Assembly: GCF_000420505.1 (NCBI RefSeq)
Contig: NZ_ATVB01000004.1
Span: forward strand, 82,334-146,333
DNA: 64,000 nt
Source of the DNA: Alloscardovia omnicolens DSM 21503
GTDB taxonomy: Bacteria; Actinomycetota; Actinomycetes; Actinomycetales; Bifidobacteriaceae
Reading direction: 5' to 3'
Shown here: positions 16,156 through 24,431 of the stretch, in pieces
Layout: each line of letters starts with the position of its first letter
How positions within the stretch are numbered: position 1 is the stretch's first letter
The notes under the pieces: model-generated
Seen by the model: only the letters and a program-made list of their open reading frames with translations
What the model was told of the DNA's origin: nothing
The model's database searches: none
Translations under genes and position numbers: made by a program

Positions 16156-16377
16156 TGTCGTACCCTCATCAAGTGCTTTAATCTGTATCCCGTAAGAATT
16201 CTAGTGCGAGCCATGCTGTTTCGGGCCGCGCAAGTGTGTATGTTCTGTGGGAATCATTTGGGGAATACATGCTACATCGCGCGAGCGATGATTGCGGAGG
16301 TGTGTTGTGGGCTTGAGTATAGAATGGGGAGCGGGCCGGGTCACAGAAGACGCTGGCTTCGAACAGAAAGAAGAAAA

Positions 16378-16917
16378 ATGACTGCTGTGGTTTATGTATT
16401 TCATCCGGATTTGGCTGGATCTGTTGTAAATCGTGCGTTGGCTGGCGCTGTTGCTGAGCTAGACGATGTTCTCGTGCGCAACATGTATGCGCAGTATCCA
16501 AATTATGCGATTGATGTAGAGGCTGAGCATGAGCTGATTGAGGGCGCGGATGCTGTTGTTTTGCAGTTTCCTCTGTATTGGTACTCGACGCCGTCATTAA
16601 TGAAGAAATGGCTCGACGATATTTTGACGGAAGGTTGGGCGTATGGCGAGGGCGGTACGCGCTTGCGCGGTAAGAAAGTGATGCTTGCGTTGAGCGCGGA
16701 AGTGGATGAGAAGTATTATTGCACTGGTGGTGGTCTTGAAGGAGCTGTCGGTTTTGAGATTTCGCAGCTACTGAGCCCTCTGGAAGCGACTATGCGCTTC
16801 GTGGGGATGGAGTGGTTGACGCCGTTTAGAACTTTTGGAACCATGCACATTAGCAAGGAGCGCGTTGCTGAGCGTGCTCGCGAGTATGCAGATGCAGTGC
16901 GGGAGTTGGCGGGGTAG
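16378..16917 (+). CDS. NAD(P)H-dependent oxidoreductase, flavodoxin-2 fold (MdaB/KefF-like)
   Basis: The 179-residue protein starts MTAVVYVFHPDLAGSVVNRA and carries DAVVLQFPLYWYSTPSLMKK with WLDDILTEGWAYG, the hallmark of the flavodoxin-2 family (NQO1, MdaB, KefF, YwrO). These reduce quinones or related electrophiles with NAD(P)H. The ATG at 16378, after an AGAAAGAAGAAAA tract, gives the family N-terminus; the open frame extends upstream to 16144 but that part looks non-coding. It is a single-gene unit facing the Panacea gene. Confidence 0.88.
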   Translation: MTAVVYVFHPDLAGSVVNRALAGAVAELDDVLVRNMYAQYPNYAIDVEAEHELIEGADAVVLQFPLYWYSTPSLMKKWLDDILTEGWAYGEGGTRLRGKKVMLALSAEVDEKYYCTGGGLEGAVGFEISQLLSPLEATMRFVGMEWLTPFRTFGTMHISKERVAERAREYADAVRELAG

Positions 16918-16921
16918 ATAT

Positions 16922-16967
16922 AAATCAACAAACCTCCCAAGACAAGGCATGTTGAGACTTGAGAGGT
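16922..16967 (-). terminator. Terminator of the Panacea gene
   Basis: On the minus strand ACCTCTCAAG pairs with CTTGGGAGGT (one G-U), followed by TTTGTTGATTT, right after the stop at 16971. Confidence 0.6.
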
Positions 16968-16970
16968 CTA

Positions 16971-17423
16971 CTAAAAGATGTGAACCGGATTGTTCTTATA
17001 AAATGAGCGCATCGCCTCTTGCGTAATAGGTTTGTTACCTAATTCGGTAGGTCCTAAGCCCTTGCGTGTATTAATCCAAGGTGACTCTCTATGAGTGCGC
17101 TCGCTAAGCTGGTTTGCAGAATAATCTCCCATATATGTAAGGACATCAAGAATAATTTGTTGTTCTTCGGGAGTCGGCGTCTGAACATTGGGAGCATTCA
17201 AATCGCGTCGGCGAATCATGAACAGTCCCCTGTGGAAGTTAAACAGCTCTTTTGACACGGGACCATTAATCCAGGCAAAAAATTCTGTATCAACAAGCGG
17301 TTTATCTTGTTCGACGAAGGGATTCGGCCTGCGCGTAATAAACCAGTTTTGCAGCTTCATTGTGGTCATAGGCCGAGAATTATCTAAGATAAAAGCTGCT
17401 ACATCCGCTACGGTCGTCGACAT
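16971..17423 (-). CDS. Panacea domain (DUF4065, SocA/GepA-like) antitoxin protein
   Basis: The 150-residue protein reads MSTTVADVAAFILDNSRPMT and then MKLQNWFITRRPNPFVEQD, KPLVDTEFFAWINGPVSKEL. This is the Panacea pattern (MKLQKLLYY, then DEPIEAWKYGPV in relatives), a domain that neutralises many unrelated toxins in PanAT modules. The start is the ATG at 17423 with GGAAGG and GGTG upstream; a GTG at 17432 is less likely. A small broken reading frame lies 53 bp upstream on the same strand and is a candidate toxin partner. Downstream is a terminator, so the pair forms a compact two-gene unit. Confidence 0.85.
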   Translation of the reverse strand: MSTTVADVAAFILDNSRPMTTMKLQNWFITRRPNPFVEQDKPLVDTEFFAWINGPVSKELFNFHRGLFMIRRRDLNAPNVQTPTPEEQQIILDVLTYMGDYSANQLSERTHRESPWINTRKGLGPTELGNKPITQEAMRSFYKNNPVHIF

Positions 17424-17476
17424 TTTCACCACCTTCCCCTGTTGGTAGAAATTATAGCGTTTTCGCTAGTAAAAGG

Positions 17477-17683
17477 TTACTGTCCGAGAAGAAAACGAAT
17501 AGAATGCAAGCGATTCAGAGCGTCATGCTCGGCAATTGTTAGCCCAAGAGTATCGTGCTTCAAACGTAGCTCTTCAAGAGAGCCAAACTCCTTGGAAAGT
17601 TTAGACTCCTAAGCGCGCAACTCTATGGAAGTTAGTTTGACACGCTTAATGGGATAAGAATCGTTTTTTGACTGCATAGACAT
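17477..17683 (-). pseudogene. Small protein gene with in-frame TAG, upstream of the Panacea gene (possible inactivated toxin)
   Basis: With GGAGG five bases upstream, an ATG at 17683 starts MSMQSKNDSYPIKRVKLTSI and ELRA. A TAG then follows at 17609-17611 (codon 25), after which the same frame continues ESKLSKEFGSLEELRLKHDT, then LGLTIAEHDALNRLHSIRFL and LGQ to TAA at 17477. The continuous, protein-like frame on both sides and the strong ribosome site suggest a real 68-codon gene broken by one nonsense mutation. In PanAT modules the toxin lies beside the Panacea antitoxin, so this may be its toxin. I do not recognise the family; the toxin role is inference. Confidence 0.6.
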
Positions 17684-17797
17684 CGAGCACCTCCGAACCA
17701 ACATAAATAAGCACATATCTCATGCAAAACTATGCGTTTTTATGTGGAATTGTGCGTTTGAGAGTAGGCTGCGAAACCGCTTAAAATCGTTGAAATT

Positions 17798-17840
17798 ACA
17801 AAGAAAAAGGTCTGTCCGGTGGAATGAGTGGACAGACCTT
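17798..17840 (-). terminator. Terminator of the tRNA-Ala gene
   Basis: AAGGTCTGTCC (17807-17817) and GGACAGACCTT (17830-17840) form a perfect 11-bp stem. Minus-strand transcripts run into TTTTTCTTTG. Confidence 0.85.
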
Positions 17841-17842
17841 CG

Positions 17843-17915
17843 TGGAGCTAGGGGGAGTCGAACCCCCGACCTTTTCGATGCGAACGAAACGCGCTACCAA
17901 CTGCGCTATAGCCCC
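17843..17915 (-). tRNA. tRNA-Ala (anticodon CGC)
   Basis: The minus strand folds as a 73-nt tRNA: acceptor GGGGCTA with TAGCTCC, D arm GCGCAGTTGGTAGCGC, anticodon arm TTTCG-TTCGCAT-CGAAA (CGC, reading GCG), variable loop AGGTC, T arm GGGGG-TTCGACT-CCCCC and discriminator A. The CCA end is not encoded. A strong terminator follows. Confidence 0.95.
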
Positions 17916-17979
17916 GTATCTAACGTGTTACTACTATACGCAGATGTGTATACACGTTAGACGTATGTGTTTTTAGTTC

Positions 17980-18642
17980 TTATTTCTCGTTATTTTTCTT
18001 GCGGTTAAGAAGGCTGCGAACACCAGCAATAAGAGTTGGAGCAAGGGAAACAAGCAAAATTGCAACAATAACCAGCTCAAAGTTCTTTTGCACGAATGGA
18101 ATGCCGCCAAAGAAGTAGCCGAGCAGAGTGAACAAAGAGCTCCATGCCAAACCGCCAATAACACTGTATGGTGTGAAACGTTTCCAACTCATGCCGGATA
18201 AACCGGAAATAAATGGCATAAAAGTACGAATGAATGGGAAGAAGCGGCCGAGGAACACAGCCAAAGGTCCCCACTTTTCAATCATGGCTTCAGTTTTAGC
18301 AACACGCTCAGGGGTCATAGCCTTAACCTTGCCGGATTCGATAATGCGACGACCGAAGAAGTGTCCAATGAAGTAATTGCACTGGTCACCAATAATTGGG
18401 GCACTCCACACAATTGGCAAGAGAACTGCCAAAGACATTGGATTATTAGGGTCGCCAGCAAAATATCCTGCAGCAAAGAGTAAGGAATCGCCTGGCAGGA
18501 ATGGCATGAAGACAACGCCAGTTTCCACGAAAATAATAAGGAAAATAAAGGCGTATGTTGGCGCTAAGCCCATTGCGATCCAGCCTGCAATTGCGCCACG
18601 TGGATCTTTCAACAAATTAACAAAAAAATGGATGATACCCAT
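17980..18642 (-). CDS. DedA family membrane protein
   Basis: The 220-residue polytopic protein begins MGIIHFFVNLLKDPRGAIAG with AGGAGAGAC upstream of its ATG at 18642. It carries ETGVVFMPFLPGDSLLFAAG (the acidic/PGDSLL motif) and GRFFPFIRTFMPFISGLSGM, the conserved arginine-proline motif of DedA. DedA proteins act in membrane homeostasis and lipid flipping (undecaprenyl phosphate or other phospholipids). The longer open frame upstream to 18954 overlaps the rsmI promoter region and is rejected. It is divergent from rsmI. Confidence 0.92.
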   Translation of the reverse strand: MGIIHFFVNLLKDPRGAIAGWIAMGLAPTYAFIFLIIFVETGVVFMPFLPGDSLLFAAGYFAGDPNNPMSLAVLLPIVWSAPIIGDQCNYFIGHFFGRRIIESGKVKAMTPERVAKTEAMIEKWGPLAVFLGRFFPFIRTFMPFISGLSGMSWKRFTPYSVIGGLAWSSLFTLLGYFFGGIPFVQKNFELVIVAILLVSLAPTLIAGVRSLLNRKKNNEK

Positions 18643-18845
18643 GTCTCTCCTGGAGGTGAAAATTACATAACCTCTGCCTAGTCTATGAGAAAAATGAAGG
18701 AATGCCTCGAAGAGCGCGGAATATAAACAGTTTCCACATAAACAGGCGTGTAAAAGCTTTTTTGCTGGCGAGTGAGAGGTGCTGATTTCTTTGCGCTGAG
18801 AACTCGATAGTGCAGCGTGATGTAGGTGGTTGTACTCTAGTAAGC

Positions 18846-19781
18846 ATGGAATACGGCGAAGATGTACAAGACAACACACATCGCACAGAACTTGACGACG
18901 GTCGTGTGGTTCTAGCAGCCACTCCGATTGGTAATACAGCAGATGCATCAGCACGCTTGGTTACTCTTCTTGAAACAGCCGATATTGTGGCAGCAGAAGA
19001 TACACGACGACTTTATGATTTAGCTCGTCGCTTGGGAGTGCATGTGTCGGGGCGTGTGGTGGCGTACCACGACCATAATGAGCGTGGTAAGGCAGATTCT
19101 CTTCTTGACGAAGTTGCGTCTGGTGCCACTGTTCTTGTCGTCTCCGATGCTGGTATGCCTACCATTAATGATCCTGGTCTTGCCATTGTGAGGCGTGCTA
19201 TTGAACGCGGTTTGCCGGTAACTTGTGCTCCGGGTCCTTCTGCGGTTCTCGATGCTTTAGCTCTGTCAGGTCTTCCGACTGACCGTTTCTGCTATGAAGG
19301 TTTTGTACCTCGTAAACATGCTGAACGTATGAAGCGTTTGCGTGCTTTAGCAGGCGAAATGCGAACCATCGTTTTTTATGAAACTCCTCATCGCATTGAA
19401 GAGACCATGAACGATCTTGAAGAAGCTCTTGGTTCTTCACGTCTTATGGCTTTAGCGCGTGAACTGACTAAGGATTACGAAGAAGTTCGTCGTGGCACAA
19501 TTAGTGAAATCCGTGAAAGTGTGGTCAATAATCCTCCTCGCGGTGAGATTGTGTTAGTAATTGCAGGAGCTTCTGAAGAAGAAGCAGTGCAGGCTGCAGG
19601 CTCCTCTATTCTCAGCATTGATGACTTAGCTCAACTTGCTGTGCGCACAGCACAAAACAATAACGTGCGCATCAAAGAAGCGATTACGCAGGTGGTTGCA
19701 GATAATCCTCTTCCTGACGGCTCGTTTATGTCTCGCAAAGATGTGTACGCACGCGTGCTCGACATGAAGAATTCCCGTTAA
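18846..19781 (+). CDS. rsmI: 16S rRNA 2'-O-methyltransferase RsmI
   Basis: The 311-residue SAM-dependent methyltransferase of the tetrapyrrole-methylase fold 2'-O-methylates C1402 of 16S rRNA. Visible motifs are VVLAATPIGNTADASARL, DIVAAEDTRRLYDLARRL, VVAYHDHNERGKADSLLDEV, VLVVSDAGMPTINDPG, RFCYEGFVPRKHAERMKRL and IVFYETPHRIEETMNDLEEA. The ATG at 18846 is chosen because it precedes the conserved start by a short tail; no Shine-Dalgarno is evident. The order rsmI, two minus-strand small genes, metG is a compact housekeeping neighbourhood. Confidence 0.95.
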   Translation: MEYGEDVQDNTHRTELDDGRVVLAATPIGNTADASARLVTLLETADIVAAEDTRRLYDLARRLGVHVSGRVVAYHDHNERGKADSLLDEVASGATVLVVSDAGMPTINDPGLAIVRRAIERGLPVTCAPGPSAVLDALALSGLPTDRFCYEGFVPRKHAERMKRLRALAGEMRTIVFYETPHRIEETMNDLEEALGSSRLMALARELTKDYEEVRRGTISEIRESVVNNPPRGEIVLVIAGASEEEAVQAAGSSILSIDDLAQLAVRTAQNNNVRIKEAITQVVADNPLPDGSFMSRKDVYARVLDMKNSR

Positions 19782-19804
19782 TTCGTAAGGACTTAACAGG
19801 CAGG

Positions 19805-20047
19805 CTAAAATGAGTCAAAAAGTACAGAAAAAGCTTCTTTAACTCGCGGCCCGCCAGTTTGCGAAATATATTCGAGTAAATCGGGCGTAGCTGCCGTATT
19901 AGCAATAATCCAAAACCTTAAATCAGGAATATGGCGAGCAATATGCCATAAAATTTCTGGCGATGTGCTCGGGTCTGTTGCTACGCGAGGCGTGAGTTCA
20001 AGAGGCGGTTCGGGTGGAGGACTGCCTGGATAAAACGGTTGATTCAT
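19805..20047 (-). CDS. Small LRV (leucine-rich repeat variant) domain protein
   Basis: The 80-residue protein reads TPRVATDPSTSPEILWHIAR and then HIPDLRFWIIANTAATPDLL, EYISQTGGPRVKEAF. These are two variant leucine-rich repeats of the type found in actinobacterial LRV proteins (A-x-D/N-x-x-T-x-x-x-L-x-x-I-A). A Pro-rich N-terminus precedes them. Its ATG overlaps the stop of the upstream AbiEi-like gene by one base, so both are translated together. The function is unknown; LRV repeats usually mediate protein binding, so it may modulate its neighbour. Confidence 0.75.
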   Translation of the reverse strand: MNQPFYPGSPPPEPPLELTPRVATDPSTSPEILWHIARHIPDLRFWIIANTAATPDLLEYISQTGGPRVKEAFSVLFDSF

Positions 20048-20913
20048 TACGTCTCCTGTGAGGTGTGAGTTTTATCGTTTTCTGTCTCGTTATCTGCAGA
20101 CGGTTGAGGTGACTGCATTGCGGAATAATTGGGTCTGTTTAAAGCGCGAATCAGCAGATGCAGTCCTGCTGTATAGCGCGGACGTCTTGTATTTTCTCGC
20201 ATCAGTTCGAGGCAATCATGCTCAGTAAAGTTATACTGCTGCGCAAGCTCAACCAATAAATCGCTCACTTCTTCCGGATGCTTACGTGCATCCTCGCTAC
20301 AGGCTAAATCACATGCAGTAATTTCTGGAGTGGTAACGAGTAAATCTGCGAACTCATATAAATAGGAGTGATGGATTTGCCGAGCGCTGGATCGTACCTT
20401 GCGTCCAAAAAGAATGGAATGGTAATTATGGTCGCGCATAACGTCAATGCGCCCCGGAAAACGTCCTCCTAACCAAATCCAAGCAGCGAGCAGCCCTGAA
20501 GCAATCGAATGCTCAGGAATCACATCGCGCACCACATGCACGCGCATAAAGGAAGTAGCGGAAAAGCGAGCAGGGAAGAAGGTGTTATCGTCTAACTGAT
20601 CGAGAGCTTGGCATGAGCGTAGCCGATGCAAGCACATAAGACCAGGGTAGTCAGAGACATGGCGTAAAGGATGACGTAAGTCTGCCGAAATCATGGGGTG
20701 AGAGCGCAATATTTTCTTGTGATATGTGTGTGCAGACATCATCGTCTTGCGGTCTATTCGCTTGTCTAAAGAATCTGGCAAATCATCGGGAACGGTTACG
20801 AGCATGGCATCATGCAGTGCATCGGTTGGCGGTGTGGCAGCAGCCGATACCTTCTTTTCTGACTTAACCGTGCAGGCAGGCGGAGTATCTGAATGTAAGC
20901 GTTGTTGGTTCAT
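20047..20913 (-). CDS. AbiEi antitoxin-like / DUF559-neighbour type protein
   Basis: The 288-residue protein has a long polar N-terminus and then FMRVHVVRDVIPEHSIASGL, LAAWIWLGGRFPGRIDVMRD and HNYHSILFGRKVRSSARQIH, followed by LYEFADLLVTTPEITACDLA. This layout resembles actinobacterial AbiEi-like antitoxins/regulators (a tract similar to R-x-I-x-V followed by an R-x-G-R-K-I-R segment and a TTP-x-x-T-x-x-D motif). No AbiEii nucleotidyltransferase toxin is adjacent; instead an LRV protein is coupled downstream. The ATG at 20913 is preferred over 20973. The family assignment is moderate and the function is inferred. Confidence 0.55.
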   Translation of the reverse strand: MNQQRLHSDTPPACTVKSEKKVSAAATPPTDALHDAMLVTVPDDLPDSLDKRIDRKTMMSAHTYHKKILRSHPMISADLRHPLRHVSDYPGLMCLHRLRSCQALDQLDDNTFFPARFSATSFMRVHVVRDVIPEHSIASGLLAAWIWLGGRFPGRIDVMRDHNYHSILFGRKVRSSARQIHHSYLYEFADLLVTTPEITACDLACSEDARKHPEEVSDLLVELAQQYNFTEHDCLELMRENTRRPRYTAGLHLLIRALNRPNYSAMQSPQPSADNETENDKTHTSQET

Positions 20914-20998
20914 GTACGACACCTTATAGCCAGAAAATACAAATAAAAAATCGTGTGAGAAAAAGCTGTGCATAACCTCTTGTGTGTGGATGAAATAC

Positions 20999-21053
20999 GT
21001 ATGTTTTCACATTTATGCACATATAGTTGTTGTGGATGAATGTGAAAACATAC
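20999..21053. repeat. Perfect 15-bp inverted repeat in the metG leader
   Basis: GTATGTTTTCACATT (20999-21013) is followed after 25 nt by AATGTGAAAACATAC (21039-21053), exact reverse complements, 54 bp before the metG start. TGTGGATGAA occurs at 20985-20994 and again at 21031-21040. No T-run follows, so it looks like an operator or leader hairpin rather than a terminator. Confidence 0.6.
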
Positions 21054-21106
21054 CTGAAGCGCAGAAAACTGGCTCTATGTCGCCTCAATTAGAGATAATC
21101 AACAAC

Positions 21107-22972
21107 ATGAGTCATGTATTAGTAGCAGTAGCTTGGCCTTATGCCAATGGTCCTCGTCACATCGGTCACGTAGCCGGTTTTGGTGTTCCTTCCGATGTGT
21201 ATGCCCGTTATGAACGTATGAAGGGCAATGATGTTTTGATGGTTTCGGGTACCGACGAGCACGGTACCCCAATTTTGGTGCAGGCAGACGCGGAAGGCGT
21301 TACTGCGCAGGAATTGTCAAACCGCTACAATCGTGTGATTGCTCAAGATTTATGCAATCTGGGTTTGAGCTACGATCTGTTTACGCGTACCACAACGAAG
21401 AATCATGAAATCGTTGTGCAAGATATGTTTAAGCAGTGCTTAGAAAATGGCTACATTTACAAGGGTACGCAGATGGTGGCTATTTCGCCATCGACCGGTC
21501 GCACCCTGCCAGACCGCTATATCGAAGGAACCTGCCCAATCTGTGGTGCAGACGGCGCTCGCGGCGATCAGTGCGATAACTGCGGTAATGAGCTTGATCC
21601 AATTGATTTGAAAAACCCAGTTTCGAAGATTAATGGCGAAACTCCTCGTTTCGAAGAGACTGAACATTACTTCCTTGATTTGCCAGCATTGGCAGAAGCA
21701 AACTTGGCATGGCTCAAGACTCGCGAAGGTTGGCGAACTAATGTTATTAACTTCTCCATTGGTTTGTTTAATGAAGTGAAGCCTCGCGCAATTACTCGCG
21801 ATATTGATTGGGGTATTCCTATTCCAGTTCCAGGCTGGATTGATAACCCAAATAAGAAGCTCTACGTGTGGTTCGATGCTGTTATTGGTTATTTGAGCGC
21901 ATCTATTGAGTGGGCTCGTCGCAGTGGAGATGACCAAGCATGGCGCAAGTGGTGGAATGATCCTGAAGCCTTGAGCTACTACTTCATGGGTAAAGATAAC
22001 ATTACTTTCCACTCCCAGATTTGGCCATCTGAGCTGCTTGGCTACAATGGTGCTGGCTCTAGGGGTGGCGAAGCTGGCGGCATGGGGACGTTGAATTTGC
22101 CTACTGAAGTGGTGTCTTCTGAGTTCTTATCTATGGAAGGCAGAAAGTTCAGCTCGTCGCGCGGCATTGTGATCTATGTGAAAGATATTTTGGAGCGTTA
22201 TCAGGTTGATGCTGTGCGCTACTACATTTCTATTGCTGGCCCAGAAACCTCTGATTCCGACTTTACATGGGCGGAGTTTGTGCGCCACAACAATGATGAG
22301 CTTGTCTCTGGTTGGGGTAACCTCGTGAACCGTGTAGCAACGCTGATTCATAAGAACTTCGGCGAGATTCCTGCTGTAGATGAGGCTTTCGTTACCGATG
22401 AAGACCGCGCTCTCTTAGAGACTACGGCCGTTGCTTTCGATACAGTCGGTAACTTCATTCACAACCACCGTCAGAAGGCTGGTTTGGCTGAAGCTATGCG
22501 TATTGCTGGTGAAGTGAACAAGTATATTTCTGCAACCGAGCCATGGAAGATTAAAGATAGTCCAGAGCGATTGGCTGCTGTATTGCACACTGCAGCACAG
22601 GCTGTGATGGATGTGAACATTCTTCTCTGCCCATATTTGCCTCATTCTGCACAGAAGGTGTGGGAGACTATGGGCGGAACTGGCGTCTTCTCGCCACTTC
22701 CTCATATTGAAGAAGTAACCGATTTGGACAACCCAGACTTCACTTACCCAATTATTACGGGTGAGTACAAGCTGGGTGAGAACGTGCATCCATGGCAGCG
22801 TGAAAACATCGTTGCTGGTACTCCAATTGCCAAGCCAGCGCCAATCTTCCAGAAGATTCCAGTAGAAGCTGTGGGAGAGGAGCTGGAGCGTTTCCAGGCT
22901 GAGCTCAATGCTCGTCAGGAAAAGGAAAAGGCTCGTTTGGAAGCGGAGAAGGCAAAACTGAGCAATGAGTAG
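21107..22972 (+). CDS. metG: Methionyl-tRNA synthetase
   Basis: The 621-residue class I aminoacyl-tRNA synthetase charges tRNA-Met. The HIGH-type motif is [18 protein letters not shown] at the N-terminus. A zinc knuckle [18 protein letters not shown] supplies four cysteines. The KMSKS-type loop is [19 protein letters not shown], the actinobacterial form. The anticodon-binding helical domain follows, and the C-terminus is a charged helix ([20 protein letters not shown]) without an extra tRNA-binding domain. The ATG at 21107 matches the family N-terminus; the open frame further upstream crosses the inverted repeat and is rejected. The leader carries a 15-bp perfect inverted repeat. Confidence 0.97.
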   Translation: MSHVLVAVAWPYANGPRHIGHVAGFGVPSDVYARYERMKGNDVLMVSGTDEHGTPILVQADAEGVTAQELSNRYNRVIAQDLCNLGLSYDLFTRTTTKNHEIVVQDMFKQCLENGYIYKGTQMVAISPSTGRTLPDRYIEGTCPICGADGARGDQCDNCGNELDPIDLKNPVSKINGETPRFEETEHYFLDLPALAEANLAWLKTREGWRTNVINFSIGLFNEVKPRAITRDIDWGIPIPVPGWIDNPNKKLYVWFDAVIGYLSASIEWARRSGDDQAWRKWWNDPEALSYYFMGKDNITFHSQIWPSELLGYNGAGSRGGEAGGMGTLNLPTEVVSSEFLSMEGRKFSSSRGIVIYVKDILERYQVDAVRYYISIAGPETSDSDFTWAEFVRHNNDELVSGWGNLVNRVATLIHKNFGEIPAVDEAFVTDEDRALLETTAVAFDTVGNFIHNHRQKAGLAEAMRIAGEVNKYISATEPWKIKDSPERLAAVLHTAAQAVMDVNILLCPYLPHSAQKVWETMGGTGVFSPLPHIEEVTDLDNPDFTYPIITGEYKLGENVHPWQRENIVAGTPIAKPAPIFQKIPVEAVGEELERFQAELNARQEKEKARLEAEKAKLSNE

Positions 22973-23356
22973 AGCCGAAGCTACTAGAACAAAAACGACT
23001 AGAGCTGCAACTCTCAAGTCGCTCAGTCCCCTAGTAAAACGAATAAACAAAATAAACGAATAAGCAAAAAAGAAAAGAGATAAGAGACAAGAGAGACGAA
23101 GCGCTTTCTGGAGAAACATAAACAATGTAAAGGCTGCCTTCACATTTTCTTCACAAAATTCTAAGCTTGCGCTCAGGTATTTTGCACATTCAGCTCAGAA
23201 AGAGTGGGTTTAATAATAGGTATCAGCATTAGAGCTGGCAGTTAATACTGATAATTGAACCCCTCTTCTCTTTCTCTTTTAAGCCCGAGCTTCCCCTCGG
23301 GCTTTTCTCTTATCTGCGCGTAATAATCATCAACAGAAAGAAGCTGACTGCACATC
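22973..23356. other. metG-tatD intergenic region
   Basis: These 384 bases hold no convincing gene. They contain an A/purine-rich stretch (23020-23110), an AT-rich part around 23140-23260 and the strong terminator at 23281-23308. That terminator lies over 300 bp past metG and may end a separate small transcript or attenuate tatD. Confidence 0.5.
23281..23308 (+). terminator. Strong isolated terminator before tatD
   Basis: AAGCCCGAG (23281-23289) pairs with CTCGGGCTT (23296-23304) around a 6-nt loop and is followed by TTTCTCTT. It is placed 49 bp before the tatD start. Confidence 0.85.
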
Positions 23357-24313
23357 ATGGCTAAAAAACATCGCAAACGTTCCTGGCCCGAGCAACCAGA
23401 ACCGCTCGCATCGCCAATCATCGATAACCACACGCATATCGCGTCTGTGGTGAATTTCGCGATCGAAATGAGCAAGCAGGCCGAAGAACGCGGTATGGAG
23501 TCCGTTCCGGTGTTCTCGGTGGAGGAGCTGCTGCGCAAAGCTGAGGAATCAGGTGTGAAGCATCTCATCGACGTTGGCTGCGAGCTGCCGAACCTTAATC
23601 GTGCGGTCAATATCGCCAAACAGTATCCGAACCAGGTAAAAGCTGCGGTTGCTATCCATCCGAACGAAACGGTGCTGCATGGTCATCGCGGTGAGGTGGG
23701 GCCCGACGGTCTGCCCATTAGCTACAAGCCATGGCACGAGGTGAATATCGACGAGGCGATGCGCACCGTCTACGAAACCGCCCGCAATAACCGAGCAGAT
23801 GTGGTTGCTATCGGTGAAACGGGCCTCGACTACTTCCGCACAGGCGAAGGCGCGCGCCAAGCCCAAATCCAGGCATTTCGCGAGCATATTGCGATAGCAA
23901 AAGAGCTCCACCTTCCCCTGCAAATCCACGACCGCGAAGCGCACGAAGACGTAATCAACACTCTTCTTAAAGACGGTGCTCCAGAAGCTACGATTTTCCA
24001 TTCCTACTCTGCAGACGCGGGCGTGGCGCGCCTGGCCAACGAGCAGGGCTGGTATCTCAGCTTTTCGGGCACTCTTACGTACAAGGCGAACGAGCGCTTG
24101 CGCGAGGCTCTCAGCGTGCTCGACAAATCGCACATCCTTATCGAAACGGATGCGCCGTATCTTACGCCCGAGCCGTACCGCGGTCGCACAAACTCCTCGT
24201 ATCTCACGCCGTTCACGCTGCGATGCATGGTCGAAGTTCTCGATCTGTCTGAGCAAGAGATTGCGCGCATAACCTACGAAAATACGGTTCGTGCGTACAG
24301 TTTGCCATACTAG
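23357..24313 (+). CDS. tatD: TatD family metal-dependent DNase
   Basis: The 318-residue TIM-barrel hydrolase carries IIDNHTHIAS (first metal-binding HxH), VAIGETGLDYFR (catalytic Glu), LPLQIHDREAHEDV, TIFHSYSAD and ILIETDAPYLTP (last Asp). These form the TatD two-metal site used for 3'-5' exonuclease or deoxyribonuclease activity. A basic N-terminal tail (MAKKHRKRSWPEQ) and an insertion around residues 100-130 (HGHRGEVGPDGLPISYKPWH) are typical of actinobacterial members. The order metG-tatD is common in bacteria. There is an isolated terminator between the two genes. Confidence 0.95.
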   Translation: MAKKHRKRSWPEQPEPLASPIIDNHTHIASVVNFAIEMSKQAEERGMESVPVFSVEELLRKAEESGVKHLIDVGCELPNLNRAVNIAKQYPNQVKAAVAIHPNETVLHGHRGEVGPDGLPISYKPWHEVNIDEAMRTVYETARNNRADVVAIGETGLDYFRTGEGARQAQIQAFREHIAIAKELHLPLQIHDREAHEDVINTLLKDGAPEATIFHSYSADAGVARLANEQGWYLSFSGTLTYKANERLREALSVLDKSHILIETDAPYLTPEPYRGRTNSSYLTPFTLRCMVEVLDLSEQEIARITYENTVRAYSLPY

Positions 24314-24337
24314 CGTGTAAAATAGTTGACTATTGGC

Positions 24338-24425
24338 TAAGGGCATGTGGCAAACTATGTGCTTAAGGTGTAGCTGGGCGTTCGCGTCGAGCTAGAGAAG
24401 AAGAAGCCCTGGAAACAGGCGGAGA
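24338..24425 (+). promoter_or_regulatory. Structured leader upstream of kup (candidate cis-regulatory RNA)
   Basis: Three stem-loops follow in series between tatD and kup. TAAGGGCAT (24338-24346) pairs with ATGTGCTTA (24357-24365, one mismatch). TAGCTGGGCG (24371-24380) pairs with CGTCGAGCTA (24385-24394) under a TTCG tetraloop. CCTG (24408-24411) pairs with CAGG (24416-24419) under a GAAA tetraloop, directly before the ribosome site CGGAG. I could not match it to the c-di-AMP (ydaO) consensus. Confidence 0.45.
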
Positions 24426-24431
24426 TTATAT

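Noticed and set aside
18643..18954. N-terminal extension of the DedA protein
   Set aside because: It overlaps the rsmI start region and is not membrane-like; the ATG at 18642 has a good ribosome site.
24338..24425. c-di-AMP (ydaO) riboswitch before kup
   Set aside because: The position fits but I could not find the conserved ydaO sequence blocks, so only an unnamed structured leader is reported.
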